Of a stretch of 64,000 nt of DNA, positions 1 to 11,982 are shown piece by piece. Under the pieces are notes generated by a model. That model saw only the letters and a program-made list of their open reading frames with translations, did no database searches and was not told where the DNA came from. The stretch spans positions 1,860,001-1,924,000 of the forward strand of contig JAJHTX010000002.1 of NCBI GenBank assembly GCA_032164295.1. Direction: 5' to 3'. The stretch is from Inonotus obliquus. Lineage: Eukaryota > Basidiomycota > Agaricomycetes > Hymenochaetales > Hymenochaetaceae. The translations under genes and the position numbers were made by a program. Every line of letters begins with the position of its first letter. Position 1 is the first letter of the stretch.

Positions 1-381
1 GAGAGTAGAGGCGTACATGGAACCCTTGTCGCTTGAAGGGGGTGCATATAGATCGGGATTTTGCCGGTCCAGCTCGATGTTATCCGGAACTATCTGCGTG
101 GCACCTGTCGTGTTCCTGATGGGCTGGACATTCTCATTGGTGTCTTGCGACCACAAAGGGAAATTCGGGTCGCTGCTGGCCGGGGGAACAGTCTGCGCCT
201 CATTTGGAGCCGACGATACAGAAGTGGCTTTCAACGATGCGGAAGTGGAGTCTATCGATCCTGGAACTTAGGCCGTCAATCCCGTCATGCTGAGCATAGA
301 GAAGTCTAAAAATTCACCAGCTGGTGCGGCGGCAACCGTAGATGCAAGAACAAGGAAATACAGAAGACTGACCTTAGACAT
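1..381 (-). CDS. small secreted protein, partial (C-terminus off the left edge)
   Basis: Start ATG is at 381 reading leftward. Exon 1 (318-381) encodes a signal-peptide-like start (MSKVSLLYFLVLASTVAAAP). Read straight through, the frame stops after 37 codons (268-270), but a 57-nt intron (261-317; donor GTGAAT, acceptor CAG) removes that stop and keeps the frame. Exon 2 (260 to base 1) stays open and encodes a Ser/Thr/Pro/Asn-rich chain with NxT/NxS-like sites. No catalytic domain is visible, and the family is unrecognised; a secreted effector-like or cell-wall-associated protein is possible. The intron is inferred from splice signals and frame only. Confidence 0.55.
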
Positions 382-1717
382 GTTGGTGATCGGACCGTTC
401 TGTTGTCGCAAATGAGGAAGTATTCGCTGCCTTATATACCTTGTCCCTCGTATTACTGCAGCGGCTGGTTCTGAAATTAGGCAGGAAAAAGTGCAACATC
501 ATCCCGGCTCAGAACTGCGCATTCAAACCCATCGGAATCTGACACGAAAATAGTGAGATACTACTCGTGTCCTGCGGATTATCGCATTCCGGACCGTATC
601 AAATACGAGAATCCAGGTGAATGACAAAATATTATGACCGAGACCGTCTCCGTCAAGATGATGTCGGGCATGAGACGGTCCAATGAAGGTATACTATAAT
701 GCGTCTCTGACTGCAGGAGAATGTGAACCACCCCGGTAAGGAAGCAGATATGATTAACGCCCAGCCATGAAATGTCGAGAAGACATGGTCACCGTCGGAT
801 GCCGAACCTTAGCCCCTCATCGCGATTGCGGCTGCGGCATGGCTGACAAGATCGGAGGTTTGCATTCGGAAAAACACCGTCCAGGTAGACACGACGTCTG
901 GTTCTGAACCCGACTTCATGCCAGTCCAACAAGATCAAGAAGAGCAAGCGTCTATTTCCGACTGACCGTCGTTTCCACCAAAGGATGCTGACTCGGACTA
1001 TGGAAAACACATCCTTGACATCTTTGCAACTCATGCAGTAGGCTGGTCGTGGATAGTAATGCAGAACGCCCTGGTTATCTCGGTCATCGTGTAAATTACC
1101 GACGCCGAATCCCTTCCGGTCAAACACTGATAAACCCAGTCTTCAAACCCGAACGCAGTGGGGTTCAGGTTGCATATTTCGATACCTGGAGCAAGAAACC
1201 GTCATAGCGCGCGGGGATTGGACTAAGGACTGATTTCCGAGCTGATCGCAGTGGCACTATACGTATGGTCACAGCGGAGATAGCTCCTGACCGGATCATT
1301 CAGATGCGGGGATGTTCAGCCGGAGGAAGACGAGAACATAACTCGAATCATTGCTGCGCAGACGAAAAGTAACACCCAATTGGTAGTTTACTCATCAACC
1401 ATATGCTGTCAGTACATCTTTCGCCCGTTCATCGCAGGAACGACTAAACAGACTAGCTTGAGTTCTGAATCCAAGGGCACGATCGGTGGCGAAGGCGACA
1501 ACACGGTGTGATCTCGAAAAGCGATCCGTAATGCTATTCGGGGTCAGATACAAGCCCGAAAATAGTGATACTCATCTTTAAATAGCATTGCAGTTGCAAC
1601 TGAAACGTTGTCACGGTAACGTTGTGACCCACCCAATCTGGCGGTTATGGTATCATGTGATCGAAGGACGGAAATTTGACGACGCACTGGCGGTTGACGG
1701 AGTCCATACACAACGGC
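382..1717. other. intergenic region between divergent genes
   Basis: About 1.3 kb separates the secreted-protein gene (minus) from the NOL10 gene (plus). Apart from the TATA-like box I see no supported gene. The longest open frame (minus, 789-1127) does not begin with a convincing coding sequence and resembles no family I know. Confidence 0.6.
431..440 (-). promoter_or_regulatory. TATA-like box for the secreted protein
   Basis: Read on the minus strand, GGTATATAAG lies about 50 nt upstream of the ATG at 381, a plausible TATA position giving a short 5' leader. Motif and distance are seen; function is inferred. Confidence 0.35.
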
Positions 1718-4258
1718 ATGGTCCCACTCAACGGTGCCAATTCCGCCAAGGTATATACTGTAAATGGGGCAGCATCGGGCTCTTCCTCATCCCTCCCGGA
1801 TTGGCTCACTCGTAAACGAATTGCGAAAAAAGGCAAACGTGCGATAAAAGAACACATCGAGGGCACAATTGACCTCGTTCAGGAATTTGAGTTCCCTGAG
1901 GCCAGCAATAGGATCAAGACGACGCGAGATGGCCATCATGCAATTGCGACGGGAGTTTACAAACCTCAGATGCGATGTTATGATTTGGATCAACTGACGC
2001 TGAAGTTTGAGAGGCACACGGATGCAGAGAACGTCGATTTTATAGTGAGTGAGTGTCCTCGACTTTGAAAAATTCGTAGTTGTTGAATGAGGCGTTTGTT
2101 AGATACTCTCTGATGATTGGACGAAGACACTCCATCTTCAGACAGACCGCTCCATAGAGTTGCACACTCAGGGAGGGTTTCATTACCGTACACGAATACC
2201 TCGCTTCGGGCGGACAATAAACTACCATTTCCCCTCGTGTGATGCCCTCATCGGCTCTTCTGGCCGGGAAGTCTATCGGCTCAATCTTGATCAAGGGCGG
2301 TTTCTAAACCCATTAGTATTGGATGGGGATGAAGTGACGGGCGTAAACGCCATTGATATAAACCCAGCACACCAGCTATTCGCATTTGGTGTAGAAGGAA
2401 GTGGGACCGTCGAGTTCTGGGATCCTCGAGCAAGATCTAGAGTGGACGTTCTGCGACTTCCTACTTATCAACTCGCTGCAAATGCTTCACTTATACAAGG
2501 GATAGACGACGAAAATGCGAGTACGGCACTGTCTGTCACTGCTGTTGCCTCGAGAACAGATGGTCTGTCGTATGCCATTGGAACGTCCACGGGACACACA
2601 CTACTATATGATATCCGCTCTTCGCGACCACTCGCAATGAAGGATCTTGGGTATGGCCTACCCGTAAAGAACGTTTGCTGGATCGAGGGCGGAAACAGGA
2701 TGGCGGGAGATGGCTTAGTACTCAGTTCAGACAAGAAGGTTATCAAAATATGGGATAGGAACAATGTGAGTTATTTTGCACACCCCTCCTCAACTTCTCC
2801 ATCTCATTGAGTATGGTTTAGCCTGAAGGAAACTTCGTCTCAATTACACCGGCGTATGACACCAATCATGTGCACCATCTTCCAGGAAGTGGACTTCTCA
2901 TGCTCGCAAACGAAGGAATACAGATGACTAGTTACTATATTCCGCAACTTGGCCCCGCTCCGCGATGGTGCAGCTTCCTTGACAATATTACTGAGGAGAT
3001 GGAAGACCAGACCGTACGGAATGTGTACGAAGACTATAAGTTCATCGAACGGGACGAGCTTGAAAAGTACATCATCAACTATCATTCTGTTTCCTTCAAC
3101 AATAAGCTAACTTTACAACCCTACAGACTTGGACTGGAACACCTCGTCGGTACAGCCGCACTCAAACCGTATATGCACGGTTACTTCCTCTCCTTGCGAC
3201 TTTATGACGCCGCACGGTCAATTGCGAATCCATTCCTATATGAAGAGCACCGGGCACGCCGTGTACAGGAACAGCTCGAGAAAATGGCAGAGAGTAGGAT
3301 TCGCGCTCGCAAGGACGCACAAGGACCGAAGGTCAATAAAACGCTTGCTCAGCGAATCCAAAAGGAACAGGAACGTGCGGTAGAACGCGAACAAAAGAAG
3401 AAGGAGAGGGTGGAACGAATGCAGACTGCCGATGTCGACGATGTAGACGATGATCAAGATGAGCAGAGTGACGATGCCGAGGAAGAAGCTAAAGCCGGAG
3501 GGAGACCTACGAAAGCTAACCTACTTAACGACCCGCGCTTCACGGCGCTCTTCGAGAATCCTGAGTTTGAAATCAACGAGGAAAGCAGGGAGTTTAGTCT
3601 CCTTAATCCTTCTGTCGCAGCACAGAAACGGAAACCAAAAACTGCAAAAAAGGATGAAAGTGACAAGGCTTCGACCTCACTTGAGGAGAGCTCAAACAGT
3701 GTTAGCGACGATGGAGAGTCTGACGAGGATAGTACTGGTGCAGGAGATCTAGAGCAATACAACCAACATCCGCAACAAAAGGGAGCGAAAAACCGGACCT
3801 TCTTGTTCCCTTCTGCATCTCACCGTCCTTCAAAGCAGCTTCGCATGGTTGATGCCGCTCCACAGGCAGAAGGCCGAGGGGGGAGAACCCACTCAACTCC
3901 GTTTAACAAAGACGCAACTTTTGGGCAGCGACGTCAAGGCATATCGCCTTCCAATGCAAACCAGAGGCGAACGCCCTCCAAAGAGCTTGCAGCTGGCGGA
4001 GACATGGAAGTTTCCTGGATACCGAAAGATTCCTCAGGTGTGCAAGACGCAGACGATATGCTTGTTCCCGGCGGACGAGGAAAACCAAAGAAAGACAAAG
4101 GAAAACGTCGTGCTGAGATGTTTGGTGCGGGCCTGGAGCGTGGTGGCGGAGATGAGGACCAACGGAGGCGGGAACTTTCGGAGAGCGATAGACACGGAAG
4201 GATACGCCGGCGCAGCAATGTTCGAAGTGGAAGCAAGAATGCATTCAGAGGGTTATAG
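1718..4258 (+). CDS. ENP2: NOL10/Enp2, nucleolar WD40 ribosome-biogenesis protein
   Basis: Four exons: 1718-2044, 2103-2765, 2822-3066 and 3127-4258, giving 788 residues with in-frame junctions. The ATG at 1718 matches the family start (a short lead, then KVYTV and LPDWL). The N-terminal two thirds is the WD40-type propeller; telltale blocks are FHYRTRIPRFGR, FWDPRARSRVD, LGPAPRWCSFLDNITEE, YEDYKF and PYMHGYF. Then come a charged coiled coil (KVNKTLAQRIQKEQERA), the NUC153-like block DPRFTALFENPEFEINEES, and a low-complexity basic tail longer than the human protein's. The family is nucleolar and acts in small-subunit pre-rRNA processing. The third intron (3067-3126) is a multiple of 3 without a stop; it is called because its translation is absent from the family. 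Confidence 0.93.
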
Positions 4259-4568
4259 TACGAGTAGCTGTTTTTGCATTCTCATTCATTCATTTGTTAT
4301 GTCGACCTTCACAAGAAATATTTTAGGCAACATGAGTTTAGTTCACTTGTATCGCTCGGCTTTTCAAGAGATTTCTGTTTTTGTAGCCAGGCCATCATCC
4401 CAGTTCAAGTAGCACTGCTCAATGATTGACTGTGTAAGTTCTGTTTACTCCGTCCGGGTTCGGAAGTTCGGAATTATCCGGGCTATTCGAGTCTCGCCAC
4501 TCAATGCGAGAGAAAAACAGTGGACGAGTCGAGTCCCGCAGCTCGACGTCTCTCCCTCTTGTACGACC
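4259..4568. other. intergenic, tandem genes
   Basis: 310 bp separate the NOL10 stop from the hydroxylase ATG. It holds the 3' flank of one gene and the leader of the next; I see no gene or repeat in it. Confidence 0.6.
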
Positions 4569-6105
4569 ATGACGGTATCAAAGCGTGTACGCATCTACAC
4601 CGCCAAGGACGTCGCATCTCACAACTCGCGTCGTTCTTGCTGGGTCTCACGTAATGGCAGAGTGTACGATGTGACTGGCTTTCTGGCCGACCACCCTGGA
4701 GGAGATGACTTCATTCTCGAGTATGCTGGCAAAGACGTTGGTGCCGTCATGGCGGATAAGGTCTCCCATGACCATTCGGAGTCGGCGTATGAGATGCTTG
4801 ATGAGTTTGTCATTGGAAGACTTTGTGAGGGCGAGACTATCGTTAGCGACAGTACGACCCTGTACTTTTTCCGGCTATTCGGCCACTGACTTTTCCTTGG
4901 TCTGGTTCAATAGACTGGATTGCAGATGAGAATTATCATCCTGAAGACACTGACGAACTCAAGGACTTCGAAAAGAACCAATTTCTGGACCTTCGCAAGC
5001 CGTTAATTCGTCAAGTATGGGAATCCAATTTCAGGTGTGTATTCATGTCCATATTATCTTGTTCCTATATCAATTTACTTGCATCTATCCTAGCAAATCT
5101 TACTACCTCAAGCAGGTCCACCAACCTCGTCACTTACCAGAGCCAGTTCGTCTATTCGGCCCCGCATATCTGGAGGTGAGCTTACTGAAAGCTTTATGGA
5201 AGTGTAAATTGTGTTTAGCCTTCCATGCTCCAGATCCTGACGCGCACCAAGTGGTTCGTAGTACCGATTTTATGGCTCCCGATCGCAACGAACCTCTTCA
5301 TACGCTGCGCCGTCGGCTTCGCACGTCCTCTTCCGAACTTTGCCAATGCTCCACTCTTCCCTTACTCCGCTTCCACCCTTGCATCTGTAACGCCTGGGGC
5401 ACTCACGAAAGCGGCAATCTGTGTCGTCATTGGGAATCTCATCTGGACCATCTTGGAATATTTGTTGCATCGTTTCCTATTCCACATTGATGAGCTCTTA
5501 CCAGATCACCCTTTTGCAATCTTGCTGCACTTCCTACTGCACGGTATTCACCATTATGTGCCAATGGATAGGTAAGTCTTATTATTCCGTTTGTTGGACG
5601 TCAGTATATCCTGATTCATCCACATAAGACTTCGGCTGGTGATGCCGCCTGTAATGTTTGCTGCGTTATCGTTCCCCTTTACACGGCTCGCATATTTCCT
5701 CTTCCCTACGCCTATAGCAAACGGTCTCATCGCGGGTGCATTCTTCTTCTGTAAGATACTATCTTTATGGCAATACGCGAGTCAAGGCTGATCCGTATTT
5801 TTCTCCCCGGAAGATGTCCTGTATGATTGCATGCATTACGCGTGAGTATCTCATTGTGCACCTATGCAGCGTTGATCCGCTAAAATGTTAAGTTTCAGTC
5901 TCCACCACACGTCCCTCCCGACTTACATGCGTGAGATGAAGAAATATCATCTGGCTCACCATTATAAGAATTATGAGCTCGCGTTCGGCGTAACGAGTGC
6001 GTTTTTCTCTGCAGTCCAGCTTCTTGCTCAAAAATTCAATTGCTCTCATCTGACTCCACAGGCAAAATGTGGGACTACGTTTTCGGAACCGTCCTTGAAC
6101 TCTAG
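4569..6105 (+). CDS. SCS7: fatty acid 2-hydroxylase (cytochrome b5 + sterol-desaturase-type hydroxylase)
   Basis: Eight exons (4569-4851, 4914-5034, 5094-5175, 5234-5571, 5629-5750, 5814-5841, 5899-5996, 6062-6105) give 371 residues; yeast Scs7 is 384. Residues 7-80 are a cytochrome b5 domain with HPGG (heme His42) and the second heme His at about 67-69. The membrane hydroxylase domain shows the di-iron histidine boxes HRFLFH, HGIHH, HYALHH and HLAHHY. The enzyme adds the 2-hydroxyl to the fatty acyl chain of ceramides in the ER membrane, fed by its own b5 domain. All key histidines are present and the junctions are in frame, so it looks functional. Exon 6 is only 28 nt. Confidence 0.95.
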
Positions 6106-6713
6106 TCACCTGACAATGCTCCCTCCTTGTTCACCTCTTCCCATACAGAACGCTTAGGGATGGGGATTGTCCGTCGTTCTTTCGTAATGTCTTTGCATTC
6201 CTTTGTGCTTTATACCCTTCGCTTGTAGAGTATTTCTTGTTTAATGATGCTATCTATCATGTAGGATGAGAAAAATGTATGACACCCCTTGCTCGTTGTG
6301 TTTTTCCCTCCAGCACTGTTTGTGTGATCTGTGCCATAGTGATGAACTCGTAAGTAAAATTAGATGCTGAGTCAAGAAAGAAATTAAATTGACAAATAGC
6401 GATTTTCTTTGTTAGGGCACATCAGTGGCACAATGATGTCGATAACTTCGGCACGTAGAATGTATAAATCTCAAAGCTCAGATCCACTCCTCGACGGGGC
6501 CGAGAAATCACCACCATGGATAGTTCCGCCTACGGAAGCTCATCGCGACGCGAAACGTACCGGATCTTCTGCAAGGCCCCTTGATCCATTATCCAATAAT
6601 ATAGTTCATTGGGTATTATTGTCGGCCATTGGGTCTCGACTACTTTAAGTACCGGGCAGCAAACGATTCGCATGAGACGCTCCGTTGTCTGTTATCCTCC
6701 GCCAATCGACACA
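6106..6713. other. intergenic
   Basis: About 600 bp between tandem plus-strand genes. It includes a TATAAAT at 6463-6469, roughly 245 bp upstream of the next ATG, of uncertain meaning. No gene is seen. Confidence 0.5.
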
Positions 6714-7973
6714 ATGAAGTGGCAAATTGCTCCGGTTGATAGTAGCGGGACGCGCCTTGCATATCTCGACTCTAGCGCCCCACCTACGCCTGACTACACT
6801 ACGTTTGTCATCGTCCATGGGCATACCTTTCACGCCCGTAAGTCGTGTTTCCATTTCCCTTGGCTAAAATCTTCTGACAATGTAACTCGGATGAGTTCAG
6901 CTGTCTTTTCACGCCTCTTCGCTCTCGCGCAAAAATACAATTCGCGCATAATTGCCTTGAATCGCCGTGACTACATCAATTCGAGTCCATTATCTGAGGC
7001 AGAGCTGAGTACACTCGCGAGTGACGACGAAGCTTCACATAAAGAGTTCCTCCGTGCTCGTGGACTTGAGATTGCTCGGTTCTTGTGCTGGATTACCCAC
7101 GAGCTGAGCCTTCCACGGGCAAAAGTCACTGGAATCAAGGCACAGACTGGTGGTTTGTCTCTAATGGGCTGGTCCCTTGGCAACCTCTTCACGATTGCGA
7201 TGTTTGCTCATTTGGATACATATCCTGTGGAAGTTGTTCAGGCTCTCGAGCCTTATCTTACAGGACTAACGATCTACGGTGAGATCATACAATTAATTTG
7301 TAATACTGATTATTTATTTAGGCTGTTCCCCACCTCCACAGCTCCGCCTTATATGTTTCTGGGTTATCCACATCCGGAAAATACATACAATCCTTTTTAT
7401 GTGCCTGAGAATCCGAAGCGAATTGCTCCCGCCAGTTTTGCCCCGTGGGTCACGTCGTACTACAGGCATCCTGCATTCTTGGATCCGGCGCGAAGCCAGT
7501 CCGACCTCACCGCAGCGTTATTCGTTCAACATACGCCGGAGCATCCACATCGGCCCGCAACGACTGATACCATCCCTGCAGGCCAGTTGGCCACATTGAT
7601 TGACCTGGAACCCAATGCACGCTCAGAAAGGTTCTACTTCGACATGTCCTTTCCTATGCTTCATCGTATGCTGAAGAAAGCTCTGATTGCCACTGACAAA
7701 TGCCTACTACCGAATCTTAGCGTCCTGTATGTTTATGGAATGGAGGATATATGGGCCGTGGCATGGACAGCACGCGAGTTTGAGAGGGATCTGGAGAAAT
7801 GGACGAGTAATGGAGAACGTGCAAGGCCGATCAACATTGTTGCGATACCGGAAGTCAACCACATGGTATGTTCCGCTCTCTTTGACCTTGTTTCGTTGAT
7901 CTAATTCTATCTCTCATCGTAGATTCATTGGGACAATCCTGAGATTCTCATGAGTTCGATCACTAGAACGTAG
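6714..7973 (+). CDS. alpha/beta hydrolase family protein
   Basis: Four exons (6714-6837, 6901-7278, 7342-7865, 7923-7973) give 358 residues. The N-terminal half has an oxyanion-type HGHTFHA segment after strand VIVHG, and the nucleophile elbow GWSLGN with Ser133. An acidic residue near YGMEDIW and the His of VNHMIHWDNP near the C-terminus would complete the triad. The family is common in Agaricomycetes; the substrate is unknown. The first two introns are both 63 nt and leave the frame open, so an unspliced reading is possible, but removing them gives the expected joins (FHAPVFSRLF and TIYAPPYMF). A decayed relative of the last exons lies 0.9 kb downstream. Confidence 0.82.
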
Positions 7974-8700
7974 CGGGCGGGTTCGGATTGAAGGCCTATA
8001 TTCTGCAATGCTTGTAGATTCCCTGTTAATGAATTTGTATCGGCTATGAACCCGGCTGAAACATCTGAAAGCGCTTATTGTCAGTTCGCCGATGATGCAG
8101 AATTGTTTTGAGGTTTCCTGTAATAGTGCATGAACTCTCCGAGATATGACAGTGCCGTGTAGATTCAATGTATTTTAAAGTTTGAGGATAATCATGCCCC
8201 CCTTTTGCTGCGATGTTTGGGGATTATAGTTAGACCGTTAAGTAACCCACTTTTCAGATTCCACCCCAGAATACCGTTCTTTTCTCGAATCCTTCTGCCT
8301 CAACAACAACCGAGCTGTTCACCTTCAGTAAGCAGGATTAACTCTCTGAGTATTTGCTACCCAAGTCACCGTAATCCAGGAGATGAATCATTCTCCGATT
8401 CTCCGGCTCAGAGGCACCAGCGCTAGGATTAATATTGTTACTTCCCAATTCCAGGCAGTGAACAACCCGATGCTACAAGGACCACAATCGCTACCGCTTA
8501 GCGAGTGCTGATACAACTATGTGCCCGATGGCTGCGATGAATCTAGTACAAACTTGACTTCTATCCTGTTCTATTCAACTACGACCAATGGGAACCACTG
8601 TGTAGTGCATTGTCCCTCCCATAACATTTGGTATAGAGTTATACGAGTCCACCTACAACCCACTTAATGTTGCACATCGGATAATCATATTCTTCCGCTG
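7974..8700. other. intergenic, no gene seen
   Basis: Spacer between the alpha/beta hydrolase gene and the relic of its paralogue. I see no supported gene; it may contain further decayed paralogue sequence that I cannot recognise. Confidence 0.45.
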
Positions 8701-8920
8701 ATTAAGGTTCCGGATAAACCCTTGATTCTATTACCCGCTGGTGGCAAAACCATCCTGCTTGGTGGGATAGCGCATTTTGGTAAGTAGGACCATGCTCCTA
8801 AACCAGAGGAATATTGCGTGTGTCATCTACGTTCTTCCTTCAACCTGTCTTTCATTAATTTGCTAGATCCATTGCGACAACCCTGAAGTATTTTCGAGCT
8901 TTATCACAGAGTCGCAGTTT
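8701..8920 (+). pseudogene. relic of a second alpha/beta hydrolase copy (3' end only)
   Basis: From 8867 the sequence encodes IHCDNPEVFSSFIT, directly comparable with the last exon of the intact gene (IHWDNPEILMSSIT). It is preceded by an acceptor (TAG at 8864-8866) and, at 8780, a GTAAG donor, as in the intact gene. The exon-like stretch before the donor carries an in-frame TAG in the phase the last exon needs, and no body of the gene is recognisable upstream. I read this as the decayed tail of a tandem duplicate. Confidence 0.5.
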
Positions 8921-9027
8921 CCAAGAAAAAATCTAGGCATTGGTAGCATATCAATTGCCGAACGGAACCAAGCATGGGAAAGCATGTATTGTTGGCTAGC
9001 AGTTAATGAGCATTGAAGCAAAATAAG

Positions 9028-10049
9028 CTACTTGACTCCGAGATTCTTCTTCATATCAACGAGAATCGCGTCGATGTCAGTGAGATGTCGTTGTAGGAGC
9101 TCACGAAACTGACAGCGTTGAAACAATGAAATCAGAATTGGTTGAGGGAAATGCTTGCTTGAGACCTACCACATCGGCCTCTATCGTGTGTTTCTTGTAA
9201 TCTCCCTTCTTGACGCTTGATTGTTCTATCCGACGGAGTTGCACCCGTACGTCCTCGGCCATCTTTGCAGAGGATTTGACGAGCTCCATACGCGCGTCAA
9301 CAGTAGGTCTGCGTGGCAAGCTGAATTAAAGAATCCAAAGAAGACGAGAGAACATACTTCGGTAAAGGGATTTTTATTGTTCGATTGTCGAGCTTTTGCG
9401 GGACGACGTGTGGAATCTTCGCTGCATAGATGGCCTTTTCAACATGTTTAAGCGTCTGTCGCATGTGGAAAGGAAGAGGTTACTTTTAAATTTCTTCACT
9501 AGCACACCAGAATGGCTTACGTACATCTTCTGCAAACACGGTCACGATTAAAGTCGTGCCTTCTCGAACACCGACTGTTGCGAGTTCTGTCAACGCGCAG
9601 GTATCTCCTTCTGGCGTATCAGGAAGAGTAACGCGTACAGGCTTCAATATATCCGGCGTGACGCGACCACTTCCTTGCAATTCTTTTGCGGCTACGTCAC
9701 GTCGGAACCAGTCGATAGCAGCTTTCATCTTTCCATCCGCACGCTCATACTCTGCCTTTGCCTCGCCAGACAACACTTGTTGAGACCCAGGGACAAATCC
9801 ATCTGTGGTGGTGGTGCTATGTCCTCTCCGAGACTTGTCTCTGTCAGAAAAATCGCCTTTTGCTGACTTCTCAACCTTTCCCTTTGTTTTCTTGTCCTTC
9901 TCCTTTCCTTTGCTAGCCTTCGGCTTAGATGCGTAGTATCGCTTCGGGCCAATTATACCCGGGCGGACTAAGTTTATCGGGTGGCCAGAGGAAAGCAAAG
10001 GGCGTGTTGTCCAGGACTGACGAAAGGCTATTCGTAGAGCACCGTACAT
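9028..10049 (-). CDS. RRF1: mitochondrial ribosome recycling factor
   Basis: Four exons read leftward: 9525-10049, 9358-9455, 9170-9308 and 9028-9108 (280 residues). The ATG at 10049 gives a basic, hydroxylated N-terminus ending in KRYYASK, a mitochondrial presequence. A lysine-rich linker follows, then the RRF fold: AAIDWFRRDVAAKELQGSGRVTPDILKPV, HVEKAI, IKIPLPKPTVDARMELVKSSAKMAEDVRVQLRRIE, and a final helix ending in DMKKNLGVK. The protein splits post-termination ribosomes in mitochondria. The junctions keep frame and domain order, so it appears intact. It is convergent with the upstream hydrolase. Confidence 0.88.
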
Positions 10050-10701
10050 GGCAATGATGCGAAAGATAGGAAATTTCTGTGCTTTGGACTGATCACGTGA
10101 ACGTCGTGTCTGCACGTCACGCGATGGCAACACGTATCGGAGATTGAAATTCACGCGAGTCAAAAGTACATAATCCTATTCTATCATGACATAGCCATTC
10201 CCTCACTCACTTAAAATTTCACACTTCTATCAAATTGAATGCCCAAAAGATGAGCAAAATTATGTACATGTGACCCGTCCTATGCACCGGACTCCATAAA
10301 TCTGCTGGTTCAGAGTCGGAATCACCCGTGTTATGTTCTTGATCAATACTCAGTCCGCGTGCACCTATTATTCCACACTTTCAAGTACGTATAAGTACCC
10401 AGTCACGTATACAACTGAGAATGTCCTGGCATGTTTCTCTCCACTCACGAGTATGATTAGTAACGAAGGAGCATCGAGAACTTAAATGCAAGCTTCTAAT
10501 AAAGCCGACTCCGAGGCTCCAGATTCACTCTCCACTCGGGGTCGACTTAAGATTCGCATTTACGTCAGTCCAAGAGTCGAAGGAGCTTTTCTCCAGCTCT
10601 AGCCTATCATGAGCGCATGTCAGTATCACATTCCAATATAGCAAGTAGCTGAGATATATATCAGTGACAATTGAGCCACCACTCGTAACTATCCCCGTCT
10701 G
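10050..10701. other. intergenic
   Basis: About 650 bp between the RRF start and the Hsp31-like pseudogene. No gene or repeat is supported. Confidence 0.5.
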
Positions 10702-11535
10702 ATGACCATCGCCTCCTCTTCTGTGAAATTAATCCTCTTTGCATACAATGTCACCCAGAGTTCTCTTTGTTTTTACTTCGTGCAACCAACTTCAGGGCGG
10801 AGCCCAATCGGTATGTATCACGTAAAGCTTGCTCCTGAAGGTGCTCGTTTACACCTTTGTAACATGCACACTATTGACAAAAGAGTTGCCAAGATTGACA
10901 GACATCAATCCCAACACATACGACGTGATATTCTACGTTGGTGGTCGTGATCCAGTGATTGATCTAGCGACGGACCCGGTAAACATCCGGCTGGCAACCG
11001 ACTTCTACAGGAAAGATCACAGAAGCGATATGACATGGTCCAGACGACTCGATTACTTATAGACCGAAAATTTACCTTGTTCTGACTTTCAAATAGTGCA
11101 CTCGTCGGAGTGATGGGAGAAGTTGGACATTCCCTTTTTAATGGTAGGGAAGTGACTTCGTTCTCCAACGCAGAAGAGGATCAGTTCGGAAAGAAGGGGG
11201 TAAGCAACACAGAGGATCCATATCCGAATAACGGCAACCAGGGATGAGAAAGTTGCAGAACGTGCCATTCCTCCTGGAGACACGGATTAGAGAGCTCGGT
11301 GGTGAGTACGTTTATGCAGAGCCATGGAAGTTGAGTGGCCCTTCTGAGCCAGCCAACCTTCGCCCGAAGGCTAATGATACGGCTGTCTAATCAGGAAAAC
11401 GTTGCCGTGTCTGGTAACCTTATCACCGGTCAGAACCCAGCATCGGCAAGGCCGCTTGCATTAGCATTGAAGGATAGGCTCGTCGGAAAAGGTCCTCTCC
11501 AAAAAATAAAGGAAAAGGTCAGGCACGTGTTCTAA
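10702..11535 (+). pseudogene. broken DJ-1/PfpI (Hsp31-type) gene
   Basis: Pieces of an Hsp31/glyoxalase-III-like protein lie in order but in different frames: YDVIFYVGGRDPVIDLATDP (about 10920-10980), then VTSFSNAEEDQFGK (about 11150-11200), VPFLLETRIRELGGEYVYAEPW (11260-11330) and VAVSGNLITGQNPASARPLA (11400-11460). The nucleophile elbow of the family (A-V-C-H-G-P) reads GKITEAI-stop-HGP around 11015-11045: the Cys codon has become TGA, and a frameshift precedes it. The usual GGHGPMFDL is also altered to GGRDPVIDL. Loss of the catalytic Cys, a stop and shifted frames make a functional enzyme unlikely. Confidence 0.8.
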
Positions 11536-11982
11536 AAGACGTAGATGTTACATGCCCAATCATGTGTAGTAACCGGGGCTGAATGTGTAATGGGTATTGT
11601 TATTCCTGTAAGCCCACCCTACCGAAAGCAGCTTTTTGACTATTATTCATTCCCGACAAATCCTATTGCCATTTGCACCTATCATTTAGAAGCTAGACCC
11701 CCACCCGAGAATAGGTAGTCAGTCAGGCGCAGTCGTGAGACCGTCCTAGGAAAGGTGAAACAGTGACAGCAGGATACAATGTCGTTGTTACCGAGTAGTA
11801 CCGAGTGACGGAAGCCAGAAGAAGTGCGGCGGCAAATGTGAGAGAGAAGTTATGGTGGAATATTGTAACTGCCTCTTCGGACGCTAAGACATACTGTAAA
11901 ACTTTCGCTATCCGTATGGATTATTAGTTCAACAGGGATTAGACGAGAAGGATGCAGCACATACATTGCAGAACTCATGGAT
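11536..11982. other. intergenic, convergent 3' ends
   Basis: About 450 bp between the pseudogene and the 3' end of the membrane-protein gene; nothing recognised. Confidence 0.5.
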
